64,000 nt of DNA, taken from positions 17,865 through 81,864 of the forward strand of contig NZ_JACHYH010000011.1 in NCBI RefSeq assembly GCF_014192715.1, read 5' to 3'. The stretch's first letter is position 1. Each line of letters starts with the position of its first letter. Below, one piece after another: positions 17,040 through 28,296 of this stretch. The notes under the pieces were generated by a model. The model was not told the origin of the DNA and did no database searches. It saw only the letters and a program-made list of their open reading frames with translations. Position numbers and translations under genes: made by a program. The stretch is from Luteibacter sp. Sphag1AF. GTDB taxonomy: Bacteria > Pseudomonadota > Gammaproteobacteria > Xanthomonadales > Rhodanobacteraceae.

Positions 17040-20000
17040 ATGATTTTCCGAATTATCTTAATTTTACTGCTAATTATTCCCGTCTCCGTGCAGGCGCAGA
17101 CTGACGCTGCGCCGCGTGAGCAAACGTCCTGGTTGCGTTTGCATCCGGTGCTGGTCGTGGGCGCGTACCGTGAGGGATACCCGCCTTTTGAGGAAATTCG
17201 TAGGGGTGAGCTGGAAGGGCTGGGCCCGGACTACCTTCGTGAGCTCGCCTCGCGACTGGGTGTCACCCTCGAAACCCGAATGTTTCCCACCTGGCCGGAT
17301 TTGCTGGCTGCGCTCGCGCGCGGTGAGATTGACGTGGCGACCAGCGTCACCCCGCTGGAGGCAGGCATGCCCGGTGTTCGCGTGGGCGCGACCTATTTCG
17401 AGTCGCTGCCGGTGCTTGTGGAGCGCGTGGACGCACCCGTGGCCAGCCCTCTGGACGAGTTGCAGGGCAAGATCGTGACGGTACACGCGGGCTATTTCGA
17501 CGTGGCCGCGTTACGCCGCGAACTGCCCCAAAGCACCATTCTTGAGACGGCATCTACCGAGGAGGCCCTGCGCCGGGTGGCCGATGGCCGGGCAGCCGCC
17601 TATATCGACAATCCTTACACCGCCCGCGAGTTCATCGGCCGGCTGGGTATGGAAAGCCAGCTGCGCATAGGCGCCCCGGTGGCGCTGCCCCTGAGCGCGC
17701 TGGCGTTCGCCGTGCCGGAAGACCGGGCTGTGCTGGGTGAGGCGCTTGATCGTGAACTGGCCGGGCTGACGGCAGCGGACCATGGACGCTTGCGCGCGCG
17801 TTGGGTCGGGCGCGATGTGGCGCCGCTGCCCCGGGCCGGCCAGATTCCCCTGAGTGCCAGCGAGCGCGCCTGGCTGCGCGGCCTGCCGGCCCTGCGCCTG
17901 GGTGTCGATCCCAGCTACGTACCTTTCAGCCTGTTGAGTGAGCGGGGCGAGGCCGAAGGTCTGGCGCTGGATTACGTGCGCGAGATCGCCGACGAACTGG
18001 GCATCCGCTTCATTCAGGTGCCCAGCGCCAACTGGACGGAAACCGTGGGGCGCGTGAAGCGTGGTGAGGTGGACGTGGTAGGCGCGGTCAATCCGCGCAG
18101 CGCCACGTTCCCCTGGTTGCAGGCCAGTGTGCCGTATCTCGAATTCCCCATCATGATCGTGACGCGCGAGGGCTCGCCCACCGTGGCGTCGCTGGACGAT
18201 CTGGCCGGGAAGCGCGTCATTGCCAATACGTCGCGCGAACCGGTGAAGCGCCTCGTTGAGCGCATTGTCGACGTCAAGGCCATGCCGGTGACCACGGAGC
18301 AGGAGGGCCTGGAGCGCCTGGTCAACGGCGACGGCGATGCCTTCGTCGGCAATCTTGCGTCCGTGGATTACCTCATTCGCGCGCATTACCTCGGTCGCCT
18401 GAAAGTGGCAGCGCCCACGGGCGAAAACGAAGCGATTGCCATCGGCGTGCGCCGCGAGCTGGCGCCGCTGCTGCCACTGGTCAATCGTGTGCTGGTCAAC
18501 ATGGCACCGCGCAGGCAGCAGGAAATCCGCAATACCTGGTTCGCCTCGCACTACGTCGTGGGCCCCACGTGGCGTGACATTGCCGGACGGGTCGGCCCGT
18601 TTGTCGCGGTGCTGCTCGCATCGCTGGCGGCCATCAGCTACGCGTATCTGCGCCTGCGTCGTGAAACGCGGCTGCGCGTGCGCAGTGAGCGCCAGCTCGC
18701 CGACGTCACCGCGCATGTGCCGGCGGTCGTTTACGAATTCATTCGCGACCGCCACGCGCATTATTCGCTGGCCTATGTGGGCGGCAATCCGGAAACCATC
18801 GTCGGCGCCACGGCCGACGAGCTTCTGGACGGTGGCTTGGCGGTACTGGAGCGCGTGGTGCCTGAAGATCGCGTGGCGCTGAAAGACGCCATCGAACGCT
18901 CCGCGCGCGAACTCACGCCATTGCATGCCACGATTCGCTATCGCCTGGAAGGTGCCACCCGGTACCTCAGTTCCGATGCCGTGCCACTGGCGCGTCCGGA
19001 CGGGGCGGTGCACTGGAATGGTTACTGGATTGATGTAACCGCGCAGCAGCTGGCGGCACGCAATCTGGCGCGCGCCAAAGAAGAGGCGGAAGCCGCGACG
19101 CGGGCGAAAAGTGATTTCCTGGCCACGATCAGCCATGAAATCCGCACGCCCATGAATGGCGTGATCGGCCTGCTGGATGTGCTGGAGCAAACCTCGCTGG
19201 ACGGCGAGCAGCACTCTCTGGTCGCGACCATCGAGCATTCGGCGTCTGCGTTGTTGCAGATTCTGGATGATGTGCTGGACTTCTCGAAGATCGAAGCCGG
19301 TCATCTTGAGCTGGAGCCGCGTCCGGCCGATCTTCGCGAACTGGTCGATGGCGCGGTCAGCATCATGGCGGGGCAGGCGCATTCAAAAGGCCTTCGCCTT
19401 CGCGTGCAACTGGACCCGCGACTCGCGGCGCTACATGCGCTGGACGCCGGCCGCCTGCGTCAGGTGCTACTGAACCTCATCAGCAACGCGATCAAATTTA
19501 CGGCGTCGGGCGAGGTCGTCGTGGAAGTGATCGTGGCCGACGATGCCATGGCGCGACAGGGCATGCAGATCCGGGTCACCGACACCGGCATTGGCATCCA
19601 TGCGGCGAAATTGCGTCATGTGTTCGGGTCGTTCAGTCAGGCCGAATCGTCCACCACGCGCCGCTTCGGCGGCACGGGCCTGGGCCTTGCGATTTCGCGC
19701 CGGCTGGTCGAGCGCATGGGCGGCCATATCGGCATTGAAAGCGAACTGGGGCAGGGCTCCGCGGTTACCGTGACGCTTGATCTTCCGGTGGTATCGCGCG
19801 AACTGGTGCGGCGCGTGGATGGCAGGCACACCGCGTCCATTGATGGCGTCAGTCCGTCGTTGCATGCGGCGCTAGCGGGCATGCTGGAGACACTGGGCAT
19901 AGCAACGGTGGAAGATGCGGGTGAGGTCCGCTTCACCGGCGATGCAGCGGCCACGGGAGCGCGCGTCGTGCGGCTGGTGGATACCGTGCTGCCGCGCGGC

Positions 20001-20891
20001 CATGCGCGCGACGGCAGCACGCTGATCCTCAGCACCAATCCGCTCAAGTGGCCTGCCGTGGGCACGGTAGCCCGCTGGGCATTGGGGCAGGGCGACGACG
20101 CATTGTTCAGCGCCGACGCACGCACCCCCGTGCCCCGCAAGCACGCGCGCATCCTTCTGGCCGAGGATCATCCGGTCAACCAGCACCTCGTGCGCATTCA
20201 ACTGGACCTGCGCGGCTACGCCTGCGATGTGGTGGAGAACGGCGAGGATGCACTACTGGCGCTCTCGCAAATTCAGTACGACCTGCTTCTGGTGGACTGC
20301 CACATGCCATTGGTGGACGGTTATGCGGTGGCCCGCGAGGTGCGCCGTCGTGAAGCTGGAGGGGATCGCCATCTGCCTATCATTGGCATGACGGCCGATG
20401 CACGGCCTGATCAGGACGACGCCTGCCGCGAGGCAGGCATGGACGACCTGTTGCGCAAGCCCGTGCGCCTGGATGCGTTTCACGCGGCCGTGGCGCGCTG
20501 GCTCAAGGCCGACGGTGTGGCCGCCGCAAACGAAGACGCGCCGGCGGAGGCATTTGATCTGCCGCGCCTGCGCCGCACGTTCGGCGGCGACACGAACGTC
20601 GCACTGGTTGCCTCACACGGCGCGCAGGCGACGATGGATGCGTTGTCCCGATTTGATGACGTGCTGGCGCGCGGCGAGCCGGAGGAACTGGCGGGCTGGG
20701 TGCATCACGTGCTGGGTGGCGTGAATGCGTTCGGTACATCGCATGTGGCCACCGAGGGCGACGCGCTGGAGCGCAGCCTGCGTGACACGCACGTTGTGGA
20801 CGCCACCCGGCTGCGTGCCTATGCGCAGGACGTGCATGGGTTCGCCGACAAGCTGCGTGCGCTGGCCAGGGAGCTGGGCGGCGAGGCTTAG
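17040..20891 (+). CDS. BvgS/EvgS-type hybrid sensor histidine kinase
   Basis: Inner-membrane sensor of 1283 residues. After a signal peptide (1-20) come two periplasmic solute-binding (Venus flytrap) domains at about 30-255 and 270-500, a TM helix at about 518-538, a PAS domain at about 550-665, HisKA with H699 (SHEIRTP), HATPase_c with DTGIGI and [10 protein letters not shown], a receiver at about 1035-1155 with D1086, and an Hpt domain with H1223. This is the four-step phosphorelay of BvgS and EvgS. The Hpt core reads HVLGG, where HxLKG is usual. A region at about 940-1030 looks like a worn receiver. The partner regulator is divergent; ligand unknown. The first 60 bases are strikingly AT-rich. 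Confidence 0.92.
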   Translation: MIFRIILILLLIIPVSVQAQTDAAPREQTSWLRLHPVLVVGAYREGYPPFEEIRRGELEGLGPDYLRELASRLGVTLETRMFPTWPDLLAALARGEIDVATSVTPLEAGMPGVRVGATYFESLPVLVERVDAPVASPLDELQGKIVTVHAGYFDVAALRRELPQSTILETASTEEALRRVADGRAAAYIDNPYTAREFIGRLGMESQLRIGAPVALPLSALAFAVPEDRAVLGEALDRELAGLTAADHGRLRARWVGRDVAPLPRAGQIPLSASERAWLRGLPALRLGVDPSYVPFSLLSERGEAEGLALDYVREIADELGIRFIQVPSANWTETVGRVKRGEVDVVGAVNPRSATFPWLQASVPYLEFPIMIVTREGSPTVASLDDLAGKRVIANTSREPVKRLVERIVDVKAMPVTTEQEGLERLVNGDGDAFVGNLASVDYLIRAHYLGRLKVAAPTGENEAIAIGVRRELAPLLPLVNRVLVNMAPRRQQEIRNTWFASHYVVGPTWRDIAGRVGPFVAVLLASLAAISYAYLRLRRETRLRVRSERQLADVTAHVPAVVYEFIRDRHAHYSLAYVGGNPETIVGATADELLDGGLAVLERVVPEDRVALKDAIERSARELTPLHATIRYRLEGATRYLSSDAVPLARPDGAVHWNGYWIDVTAQQLAARNLARAKEEAEAATRAKSDFLATISHEIRTPMNGVIGLLDVLEQTSLDGEQHSLVATIEHSASALLQILDDVLDFSKIEAGHLELEPRPADLRELVDGAVSIMAGQAHSKGLRLRVQLDPRLAALHALDAGRLRQVLLNLISNAIKFTASGEVVVEVIVADDAMARQGMQIRVTDTGIGIHAAKLRHVFGSFSQAESSTTRRFGGTGLGLAISRRLVERMGGHIGIESELGQGSAVTVTLDLPVVSRELVRRVDGRHTASIDGVSPSLHAALAGMLETLGIATVEDAGEVRFTGDAAATGARVVRLVDTVLPRGHARDGSTLILSTNPLKWPAVGTVARWALGQGDDALFSADARTPVPRKHARILLAEDHPVNQHLVRIQLDLRGYACDVVENGEDALLALSQIQYDLLLVDCHMPLVDGYAVAREVRRREAGGDRHLPIIGMTADARPDQDDACREAGMDDLLRKPVRLDAFHAAVARWLKADGVAAANEDAPAEAFDLPRLRRTFGGDTNVALVASHGAQATMDALSRFDDVLARGEPEELAGWVHHVLGGVNAFGTSHVATEGDALERSLRDTHVVDATRLRAYAQDVHGFADKLRALARELGGEA

Positions 20892-21388
20892 TCGTATTCC
20901 ACGGCCGCCACGCAGAAGCGTGTGCGACCACCGGGCAGTTCCGCATCGAACTCGTCGTCCACGCGCTTCTTCAGCACGGCGCGCGCCATGGGTGAGTCGA
21001 TGCTGATCCAGCCAAGGCGGGCGTCGGTTTCGTCGGGGCCGACAATGCGATAGCGCACCATCTCGCCGGTTTCCACGTTTTCGATGTCTATGGTTGCGCC
21101 GAAGAACACGGCATCGCGCTGGGTCGGCGCCGCTTCCACTACTTTGAGCGCAGGGATGCGTTTGCTGAGATAGCGTGCGCGACGGTCGATCTCGCCGAGC
21201 TGCTTCTTGCGATAGATGTATTCGGCGTTCTCGGAGCGGTCGCCTTCGGCGGCTGCGGCGGCCAGTGCCTTGACGACTTCGGGCCGCACGGTGTGCCACA
21301 GGTGATCCAGTTCTGCCTTCAGGCGCTCGAAGCCTGCGCGCGTGATGATCGCGGTGGACGAGGGGGAGGGTGGACGCCAGCGGCTCAT
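20888..21388 (-). CDS. greB: Transcript cleavage factor GreB
   Basis: Rescues backtracked RNA polymerase by stimulating 3'-end cleavage; 166 residues. The N-terminal coiled coil contains [19 protein letters not shown] (acidic tip in [10 protein letters not shown]), and the C-terminal FKBP-like domain has [20 protein letters not shown] and [12 protein letters not shown], typical of GreB rather than GreA. The ATG at 21388 overlaps the stop codon of the membrane-protein gene by 4 bases (ATGA). Its stop overlaps the kinase stop from the other strand. Confidence 0.92.
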   Translation of the reverse strand: MSRWRPPSPSSTAIITRAGFERLKAELDHLWHTVRPEVVKALAAAAAEGDRSENAEYIYRKKQLGEIDRRARYLSKRIPALKVVEAAPTQRDAVFFGATIDIENVETGEMVRYRIVGPDETDARLGWISIDSPMARAVLKKRVDDEFDAELPGGRTRFCVAAVEYD

Positions 21389-22629
21389 GCGCGTGCCTCT
21401 TCGTTGCGCCACGTATGCGCCAGTTGTTCCAGATCGAAACGCAACGGATGGTCGCCGGCTTCGCTCAATATGCGATCAATGAGCGCCAGTGCCTCGCGAC
21501 GTTCACCCAGCTGATCCAGCATGCGTGCCGCAATCATGCCGTAATGCGGTGCGCCGAAATCTTGGGGCCATGCGGTACGGAAGCCTGTGGCCAGGCGCAG
21601 CGCAATGCGTGGCATGGCCGCCTGTGCGGCGGTTTCGGCGAGTGGTCCCGCTGTTTCCGGTGCATCCGGAAGGAAGTCCGGGTCGATGTCCATGCAGTCG
21701 ATCACCACGGTCAATGCGCGGCGCAGGTCGTTCTGCGCCACGAGTGCGGCGATCCAGATCTGGCCGTGCACCAGCAATTCCGCGTGACGGTTCTGCTTGC
21801 GCAACAGCTGGCGGTAACGCGTATGCACCGCTGGCGGTGCGGAGTAGCCGCGCAGCCGCTCGGTCAGAAGATCGGTAGCGGCGGCGATGTCGTCCATCGC
21901 AACGAAGTCCACGTGCGCCAGCAGGTCGTCGTCGGCGTTCTGACCCGATTCCGCTGCCAGTGCCTCGGCCTTGGGCGAAAGGCCCAGCTCCGCATGGTGC
22001 TGATGAAGCAGCGAGCCCATCAGGTAGAAGTTGAAGATCGTCAAGTAGTTCGCCACCAGGTAATACAGCGGGATCGACAGGGGCGTGCCGCGCAGCGCGT
22101 GCTCGGCGCCCAGTTGCAGCAAGCTGGTGAGGAAGACGAGGCCCACCAGCACGAAGTACGCGCGGCCGAGCCGCGCGATCACCGCAAACCAGTTCAGCGG
22201 GTTGAGCGCCGCGCCCAGCCCGTCATAGGCCAGCGACATGGTGATGATGGGCATCACGAAGCCGAAACCCAACGACACGAGAAGGCCGGATACGCCAAAG
22301 AAGAACGGCGCCAGCACGGAGGCGGCGGCGCCCACCAGCTGAATGATGATGAGGCTGATGGCCTGGCCCTGTTCGGTCTCCATCACCATTTCCGGCGGGT
22401 CGGCAAAGCCGTCGGCCGTGTGGCGAAGGCACTCGAACGCGTACATGTACACGGCAGACCACCCCATGAACGCAATGAGCATGCCGATGCCGGGCACCAC
22501 GCTCAGTACGTTGAACAGCGCCACCGCGATGATGGTGATGAGGGCGGGACCGCGCAGCGGATAGCGCACGCCATGAGCCAGCCGTTGGGCAAAGGGCGTA
22601 TCGGCGTCGAACACCGCGTGCCTTGGCAT
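21385..22629 (-). CDS. Multi-pass membrane protein with C-terminal helical repeat domain
   Basis: 414 residues, family uncertain. The first 240 residues carry several hydrophobic segments ([71 protein letters not shown]), resembling DUF4013-like membrane proteins. The C-terminal 150 residues look like TPR-type helices ([37 protein letters not shown]). The start overlaps the stop of the upstream ATPase gene in TGATG, and the stop overlaps greB, so three genes form one coupled operon. Function unknown. Confidence 0.7.
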   Translation of the reverse strand: MPRHAVFDADTPFAQRLAHGVRYPLRGPALITIIAVALFNVLSVVPGIGMLIAFMGWSAVYMYAFECLRHTADGFADPPEMVMETEQGQAISLIIIQLVGAAASVLAPFFFGVSGLLVSLGFGFVMPIITMSLAYDGLGAALNPLNWFAVIARLGRAYFVLVGLVFLTSLLQLGAEHALRGTPLSIPLYYLVANYLTIFNFYLMGSLLHQHHAELGLSPKAEALAAESGQNADDDLLAHVDFVAMDDIAAATDLLTERLRGYSAPPAVHTRYRQLLRKQNRHAELLVHGQIWIAALVAQNDLRRALTVVIDCMDIDPDFLPDAPETAGPLAETAAQAAMPRIALRLATGFRTAWPQDFGAPHYGMIAARMLDQLGERREALALIDRILSEAGDHPLRFDLEQLAHTWRNEEARA

Positions 22630-24143
22630 CAGCGCTTGCCGCCGAAGATGCTGCCGAGAATGCCGCGTACGATTTGCTGGCCGACAGATGATCCGACCTG
22701 GCGCGTCACCGACTTGGCCATCGTTTCGATCATGCCCTGGCGGCGTTTGGTGCCAAGGAGGGCGTCGCGCACCGCGCCGCCCCAACCTGCGTCGGCGTCC
22801 TGCTGTGCCCCACCGGTTCCGGCCTTCCGCCCGGTGACCGGCGGGGCGTTGTCGTCGTTTTTCGCGCTGGCGCGCGCGGCAAGCATTTCTTCCGCGGACT
22901 CGCGATTCACCGCGTTGTCGTACTTCGCGCCAACAGGCGAGCGCGCGCGGATCGTGGCGCGTTCTTCATCGGTGATCGCGCCAATGCGGCAGGTGGGTGT
23001 GCTGACCAGAATCTGCTGCACTGGCGTGGGCACACCGCCGTCGCCCAGCGTGGATGCCAGCGCTTCGCCGACGCCCAGAGCGCCAATGGCTTCAGTGACG
23101 TCGAGTTTGGGATTGCGGGCAAATGTTTCTGCCGCCGCGCGCACGGCCTTCTGGTCGCGCGGTGTGAAAGCACGAAGTGCGTGCTGCACGCGATTGCCAA
23201 GCTGACCCAGGATGTCGCCGGGCACGTCGTCCGGATTCTGCGAGCAGAAATACACGCCCACGCCCTTGGACCGGATAAGCCGAACGACCTGTTCCACGCG
23301 CTGGCGCAACGCGGGCGGCGCGTCGTCGAACAGCAGGTGCGCCTCGTCAAAGAAGAACACCATCTTCGGCTGCTCCAGATCGCCGACTTCGGGAAGCTGC
23401 TCGAAGAGTTCGGACAGCAGCCACAGCAAGAAGGTGGAATACAGGCGCGGTTTCAGGATCAGTGTCTGCGCTGCCAGCACGCTGATGACGCCGCGGCCGC
23501 TCATGTCCTGGCGCATGAGGTCGGCAAGCTCCAGCGCGGGCTCGCCAAAGAATGAGTCGGCCCCGTCGGACTCCAGCTTCAGCAGGGAGCGCTGGATGGC
23601 GGCGATGCTTTGCGCGCTGATGAGGCCGTATCGGGCAGAGATGTCTTTCGCGTGCCCGGAAGCAAAGGCGAGCATCGCGCGTAGATCGGGAAGGTCGAGC
23701 AGCAGCAGGCCTTCGTCATCCGCCACCTTGAACACGACTTCGAGCACGCCTTCCTGGGTGTCGTTCAATTCCATGATGCGGGCGAGCAGCGTCGGCCCCA
23801 TCTCCGACACGGTGGCGCGCACGGGGTGGCCGAGCTTGCCGTAGATGTCCCAGAAGACGACCGGGTTCGCTTCCGGCTTCCAGCCGTTCAATCCCAGCCT
23901 GGCCAGTCGCGCATTCAGCTTTTCCGAGGGCGCCGCAGCCGCATGGGACAATCCGGCAAGGTCGCCCTTCGCGTCGGCGAGGAAGCAGGGCACACCCATT
24001 CGCGAGAAGCCTTCGGCCAGCACCATCAGCGATACCGACTTGCCGGTGCCGGTAGCCCCCGCGATCATGCCGTGGCGATTGCCATAGCGGGAATCCAGTT
24101 CCACCTGGGCTTCGTCGTTGCGGCCAATGAAGATGCTGGGCAT
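22629..24143 (-). CDS. HerA-like DUF853 ATPase (YjgR family)
   Basis: Cytoplasmic P-loop NTPase of 504 residues. Walker A is GATGTGKS at 29-36, Walker B is MVFFFDEAHLLF, and the arginine-rich sensor region follows in RLIRSKGVGVYFCSQNPDDV. This is the DUF853/YjgR family related to the HerA-FtsK helicases; its cellular role is not established. A GTG at 24158 could add five residues, but the ATG at 24143 lines up with E. coli YjgR (PSIFIGRNDEAQ...YGNRHGMIAG). The last 70 residues are low-complexity, ending in VRGILGSIFGGKR. It leads the operon with the membrane protein and greB. Confidence 0.88.
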   Translation of the reverse strand: MPSIFIGRNDEAQVELDSRYGNRHGMIAGATGTGKSVSLMVLAEGFSRMGVPCFLADAKGDLAGLSHAAAAPSEKLNARLARLGLNGWKPEANPVVFWDIYGKLGHPVRATVSEMGPTLLARIMELNDTQEGVLEVVFKVADDEGLLLLDLPDLRAMLAFASGHAKDISARYGLISAQSIAAIQRSLLKLESDGADSFFGEPALELADLMRQDMSGRGVISVLAAQTLILKPRLYSTFLLWLLSELFEQLPEVGDLEQPKMVFFFDEAHLLFDDAPPALRQRVEQVVRLIRSKGVGVYFCSQNPDDVPGDILGQLGNRVQHALRAFTPRDQKAVRAAAETFARNPKLDVTEAIGALGVGEALASTLGDGGVPTPVQQILVSTPTCRIGAITDEERATIRARSPVGAKYDNAVNRESAEEMLAARASAKNDDNAPPVTGRKAGTGGAQQDADAGWGGAVRDALLGTKRRQGMIETMAKSVTRQVGSSVGQQIVRGILGSIFGGKR

Positions 24144-24241
24144 GGCTGAGGTCTTCACTATGAATGAGTCGTCCGGATTGTAGTTGAGTCGTCAGCCGCG
24201 CACAGGTAACGTGGCCGGATTGTTCGCCCATCGAGTAGTCC

Positions 24242-25768
24242 ATGCCGTCCGCTGTCCTGTTGCGTCGCTTCGCGCTTCTTCCTCTGGCTTTGCTTGCCGC
24301 GTGTTCGTCCGGCGGCGGCACACGCCCCGGCAGCGGCAAGGCGACCCCCCAGGTCAACGCGCTGTACGACCGGATGAATCAGGCCAGTAAAGGCTATGAG
24401 GCGTCCATAGATCAGGCGCGTCGGGGTGACACGCCGACGGCCGCCAAGTCGCGCGCCGTGGCACTGGACCAGTTGAAGGACGCCTCGGCCCGCTGCGGGC
24501 TGACTCCCGGCTGCGATCCGCAGCGCTTCTTCTCGGTGTTCGATCGCCTGCTGCGCCTGAAGGACGGCAGCTTCATCGAGGGCGAAGACGGCGACGACAT
24601 GGCCGACAGTCCAGAGTCGGGTGCTTCACCGGGCGACGCCAGCACGTCGCCGGCGGCCGGCATGGCAGCACTGCCGCAGGCCCAGCGCAGCGTCACCATG
24701 CTGCGCGGGCACGAATTCTCCGACCTGATGGTCATGAATGGCCCGGTGAAGGCGTCGCTGGAGCTGTGGCTGACCCAGCTTCGCCCGAACCTGATGGACG
24801 CGTACGTCAATTACCAGTTCATGCGCTACCGCATGTGGCCCGAGTACAAAGTGGCCGGGCTGCCCGAGGCGCTGCTGTTCGGCATCATGGCCAAGGAGTC
24901 CGGAGGCAAGGTGCATGCCGTGTCGCGCTCCGGTGCTTCGGGCCCGTTGCAGTTCATGTACGCCACCGGCCTGCGTTTTGGCCTGTCCAACACCGATGGC
25001 TTCGACCAGCGCTTCGACCCGGGCATGGCAGCGCGCGCGAATGCGCAGTACATCGACGAACAGCTGGAAGTGTTCAACAACAATCTTGAGCTGACGCTGG
25101 CGGCTTACAACGGCGGCGAAGGCCGCATGAAGCGCATGGCCGCCGCGAACCCGGGCGTCAGCTTCTACGATCCGCAGATTTACAACCAGATGTCGGCGGA
25201 AACCCGCGACTACGTGCCGATGGTGCTGGCTGCCGCCTGGCTGTTCCTGCATCCGGACAGTTACCACCTGAAGTGGCCGCGCGTGGATGGCGAGCCGGGT
25301 GCCATCGTGCTGAAGCGTCCCGCGTCGCTGAGCGAGCTGACCATTTGCTTGGGTTCCGCCGAGGGCATGACCGATGGCTGGTTCCGCACGCTGCGCAACC
25401 TCAACCCGCGTCTGGACCCGATGATCGCGCAGCCGGTGGGCACGCGCCTGGAAGTGCCCAAGCAACTGGAGCGGGTGTACGCGTCCAGTTGTGCGGATGG
25501 CCCGTGGCCCATTCTTGCCAACGATCTGCACACGGCGGTAAAGATCATTGCGCCCCCACCGCCGCCCTCGTCGTCTGCCCCCACGCCGACGCCCGCGCCC
25601 GCAAAATCGCAGGGATCACGCAGCTACACAGTGAAGCGCGGCGACACGCTGGTCAGCATTGCGCGCAAGGTCGACTGCGCCGATGTCGAAGACATCGCCC
25701 GCATGAATGGCCTGAAGGGGCACCAGCTGAAAGTGGGACAGGTGCTGAAACTGCCGGTCTGCCGCTGA
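24242..25768 (+). CDS. Membrane-bound lytic transglycosylase, SLT domain plus LysM
   Basis: Peptidoglycan lytic enzyme of 508 residues, probably an outer-membrane lipoprotein: the signal ends in the lipobox LAAC (Cys 21) followed by a Ser/Gly tether. The SLT domain starts near residue 200, with catalytic E219 in IMAKESGG, then SGASGPLQFMYATG and AAYNGGEGRMKR, the goose-lysozyme-type signatures. A Pro-rich linker (about 435-455) leads to one LysM domain (YTVKRGDTLVSIARKV...LKVGQVLKLPV). The architecture is like MltD but with a single LysM. It diverges from the HerA-like gene. Confidence 0.9.
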   Translation: MPSAVLLRRFALLPLALLAACSSGGGTRPGSGKATPQVNALYDRMNQASKGYEASIDQARRGDTPTAAKSRAVALDQLKDASARCGLTPGCDPQRFFSVFDRLLRLKDGSFIEGEDGDDMADSPESGASPGDASTSPAAGMAALPQAQRSVTMLRGHEFSDLMVMNGPVKASLELWLTQLRPNLMDAYVNYQFMRYRMWPEYKVAGLPEALLFGIMAKESGGKVHAVSRSGASGPLQFMYATGLRFGLSNTDGFDQRFDPGMAARANAQYIDEQLEVFNNNLELTLAAYNGGEGRMKRMAAANPGVSFYDPQIYNQMSAETRDYVPMVLAAAWLFLHPDSYHLKWPRVDGEPGAIVLKRPASLSELTICLGSAEGMTDGWFRTLRNLNPRLDPMIAQPVGTRLEVPKQLERVYASSCADGPWPILANDLHTAVKIIAPPPPPSSSAPTPTPAPAKSQGSRSYTVKRGDTLVSIARKVDCADVEDIARMNGLKGHQLKVGQVLKLPVCR

Positions 25769-25787
25769 GCGGCACCGGAGCGCGCCA

Positions 25788-26228
25788 TCAAGCGATGGCG
25801 CGCGGATCCATCCAGTCCGAAACGGCATCGCGACGCGGTGCCGACAATTCCTTGATCTGACGTATCAGGCGCAGGATCTGGCGGTGGAGGTCTTCCATGC
25901 CAGCGCGCTTGGCGTTCAGGGTTTCGTGATAAACCGCTGCGATCCACAGTGCCACGCCGCGCGTGGCAATCAGGTGGTTGTCCGAGCGCGCCTTGGTCAG
26001 CCCGATGTCGGGGCCGAGGCCATAGGTGCTGTAGCGCTCATCGGCAGGCGTGCCATACAGGTGAGGGAAATCACAGGCCGCAGCCAGCTCCATTTCCCGC
26101 TTCACCAGTTGCTGCAGGTCGGCGTGTGCGCGGGCGGGCAGGGCAAGCACGACGCGTTCAATATCGGCTAGCTGCCTGCGAAGACGGATCTCGCGATTGA
26201 CAGCAATGAGGTGGCTGACGAGGCGCAT
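25788..26228 (-). CDS. Hypothetical helical protein
   Basis: 146 residues, no signal peptide, not recognised. The start at 26228 (MRLVSHLIAVNREIRLRRQL) follows a GGGGGAA on the minus strand; the 24 codons further upstream lack coding character. Segments such as AHADLQQLVKREMELAAACDFPHLYG and IGLTKARSDNHLIATRGVALWIAAVYHET (quoted in part) suggest a helical soluble protein. It is convergent with the transglycosylase gene, 19 bases away. Confidence 0.6.
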   Translation of the reverse strand: MRLVSHLIAVNREIRLRRQLADIERVVLALPARAHADLQQLVKREMELAAACDFPHLYGTPADERYSTYGLGPDIGLTKARSDNHLIATRGVALWIAAVYHETLNAKRAGMEDLHRQILRLIRQIKELSAPRRDAVSDWMDPRAIA

Positions 26229-26369
26229 TGGATAATTCCCCCAGGACGATGCGTTTCGACCCGTACCGTCCCCCCGGTGGTACGCGAAGGCTTGGAGCAT
26301 ACCCCCTTGCCGCGTCCAATGTAAGCCGTTTTGGTCACAAGGTGACGCGTCAGGTCACAACCGGACGCA

Positions 26370-27209
26370 TCAGCCCTGCCAGCGGCCCAGCCTCTGTCCT
26401 ACCGTGACCTGCTGCTGCGGTGCGAGCTCGTCCAGCTCGTAACCGGGCGGAAGCAGCAGGATCACCGTGGAGCCCATGTTGAAGCGCGCCATTTCGCCGA
26501 ACTGTTCGATGTGAACGTTGCGGCCGCGGCAGTCGTTGCGACGGATGGAGGAGGCGTACGGCGGAATGACCAGGCCGTCCCACACCGTGGCCACGCTGGA
26601 TACCAGGATGGCGCCAACCATCACCGACACGAACGGGCCGCGCTCGCCATCGAAGTGGCAGACCAGGCGTTCGTTGCGCGCAAAAAGTCGCGGAATGGCG
26701 GCCACGGCAAACGGCGCCACGCTGAAGATGCGGCCGGGCACGTGCGTGGTGTGGGTCAGTTCGCCGGCCAGCGGCATGTGCACGCGGTGATAGTCACGCG
26801 GCGAAAGGTAGATGGTGACGAAGCGGCCGTTGCGGAACGGCAGCGCGGCAGTCTCGTCGCCCAGCAGCTCGGCAGCGGTGTACTCCTGGCCTTTCGCCTG
26901 GAAGATGCGGCCATCGACGATGCGGCCCATCTGGCTGATGCGTCCATCCGCCGGGCACAGCAGCAGGTCCTGGCCCGGGGCGGCCGTGCGCGCATCGGCA
27001 CGCAGGCGGCGGGTGAAGAACGCATTGAAGTGCTGGTAAGACAGCGGGTCCGGCTGAGCGGCCTGGCTCATGTCCACGTTGTAGCGGCGGACGATCTGCG
27101 AGATCAGGAAGTTTTTCCACGGCGCGAACGTCCACCGGGTGGCCCAGTAGATCACGCGCGAGAGGGCCCGATGCGGAAGGATGTATTGCAGGAGGACTTT
27201 GGGTGTCAT
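26370..27209 (-). CDS. psd: Phosphatidylserine decarboxylase proenzyme
   Basis: Last step of phosphatidylethanolamine synthesis, at the inner membrane; 279 residues. Self-cleavage yields the pyruvoyl group from S247 in the motif FNMGSTVILLL (the canonical motif is LGST; Met replaces Leu). Other landmarks are CPADGRISQMG, LSPRDYHRVHMPLAG and VGAILVSSVATVWDG. The short N-terminal helix (VIYWATRWTFAPWKNFLI) would associate with the membrane. It is divergent from prmB. Confidence 0.96.
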   Translation of the reverse strand: MTPKVLLQYILPHRALSRVIYWATRWTFAPWKNFLISQIVRRYNVDMSQAAQPDPLSYQHFNAFFTRRLRADARTAAPGQDLLLCPADGRISQMGRIVDGRIFQAKGQEYTAAELLGDETAALPFRNGRFVTIYLSPRDYHRVHMPLAGELTHTTHVPGRIFSVAPFAVAAIPRLFARNERLVCHFDGERGPFVSVMVGAILVSSVATVWDGLVIPPYASSIRRNDCRGRNVHIEQFGEMARFNMGSTVILLLPPGYELDELAPQQQVTVGQRLGRWQG

Positions 27210-27357
27210 CGAAGGATTATGCGTGAAGTCTTCGGTTCACCGGAAGTTGTGTCGTCCATGGGGCACGGCGCGCACCCCTGGGCCGGCCGTGCCGTCTTCT
27301 TAAGCGGGTCCGTGGTCAGCCAGCTATACTGTTGCGCCCATCCAGGCACGCCGCCCC

Positions 27358-28278
27358 GTGACGCACGAACTGTCTTCCATCATTGATTTCATCCGTTATG
27401 GCGCCAGCCGTTTCTCGGCCGCCGGGCTGACGTTCGGGCACAGCCACGACAATCCCATTGATGAAGCCACTCATCTCGTGCTGGCCGCGCTGCATCTGCC
27501 GCCGGATCTGCCGCCCGCGTACGGCACCGGCCGTCTGGTGGCCGACGAGCGCGAGCGCGTGCTGGCGCTGATCGAGCGCCGCATTGTCGAGCGCGTGCCG
27601 GTAGCGTATCTGGTGGGTGAAACCTGGTTCGCCGGCCTCAAATTCAAGAGCGACAGCCGCGCGCTGGTGCCGCGTTCGCCCATCGCCGAGCTGATTGAAG
27701 GCCGCTTCACCCCGTGGCTGGATGATCGCCACGTGGAGCGCGCGCTTGATCTGTGCACCGGCTCGGGCTGCATCGGCATCGCCATGGCCGAGTACAACCC
27801 CGACTGGCAGGTGGACATCGTCGACATCAGCGACGACGCGCTGTCGCTCGCCAATGAAAACATCGCCTACCAGCACGTGGAAGGCCGTGTGCGCGCCATC
27901 AAGTCCGACCTCTTCTCGGGCGTGAAGGGCGAGCGCTACGACCTCATCGTGTCCAACCCGCCTTACGTCACCAACGACGAATACGCGGCGATGCCGGCCG
28001 AATATAGCCATGAGCCTGTCCTTGGTCTGACATCCGGTGATGATGGACTGGACATCACGCTTCGCATCCTTGCCGAGGCCGCCGATCACCTCACCGACGA
28101 CGGCCTGCTCATCGTGGAAGTGGGTGACAGCGAGCATGCGCTGGTCGAGTTGTTGCCCGAGTTGCCTTTTGTCTGGCTGGAGTTCAAGGTCGGTCAGATG
28201 GGCATCTTCGCGCTGGAACGTCGCGATCTGGTCGAACATGCCAGCGCCATTGCCGCGGTGCGCGCCACACGCCCCTGA
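27358..28278 (+). CDS. prmB: 50S ribosomal protein L3 N5-glutamine methyltransferase
   Basis: SAM-dependent enzyme that methylates a glutamine of ribosomal protein L3; 306 residues from a GTG start at 27358. The catalytic NPPY motif is in VSNPPYVTNDEYAAMP, and the SAM-binding loop is LDLCTGSGCIGIAMA. RSPIAELIEGRF and the N-terminal helical domain ahead of it distinguish PrmB from PrmC. aroC starts 19 bases downstream, the arrangement also seen in E. coli (prmB-aroC). Confidence 0.95.
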   Translation: MTHELSSIIDFIRYGASRFSAAGLTFGHSHDNPIDEATHLVLAALHLPPDLPPAYGTGRLVADERERVLALIERRIVERVPVAYLVGETWFAGLKFKSDSRALVPRSPIAELIEGRFTPWLDDRHVERALDLCTGSGCIGIAMAEYNPDWQVDIVDISDDALSLANENIAYQHVEGRVRAIKSDLFSGVKGERYDLIVSNPPYVTNDEYAAMPAEYSHEPVLGLTSGDDGLDITLRILAEAADHLTDDGLLIVEVGDSEHALVELLPELPFVWLEFKVGQMGIFALERRDLVEHASAIAAVRATRP

Positions 28279-28296
28279 CCTTTTTCCGGAAGCCCT

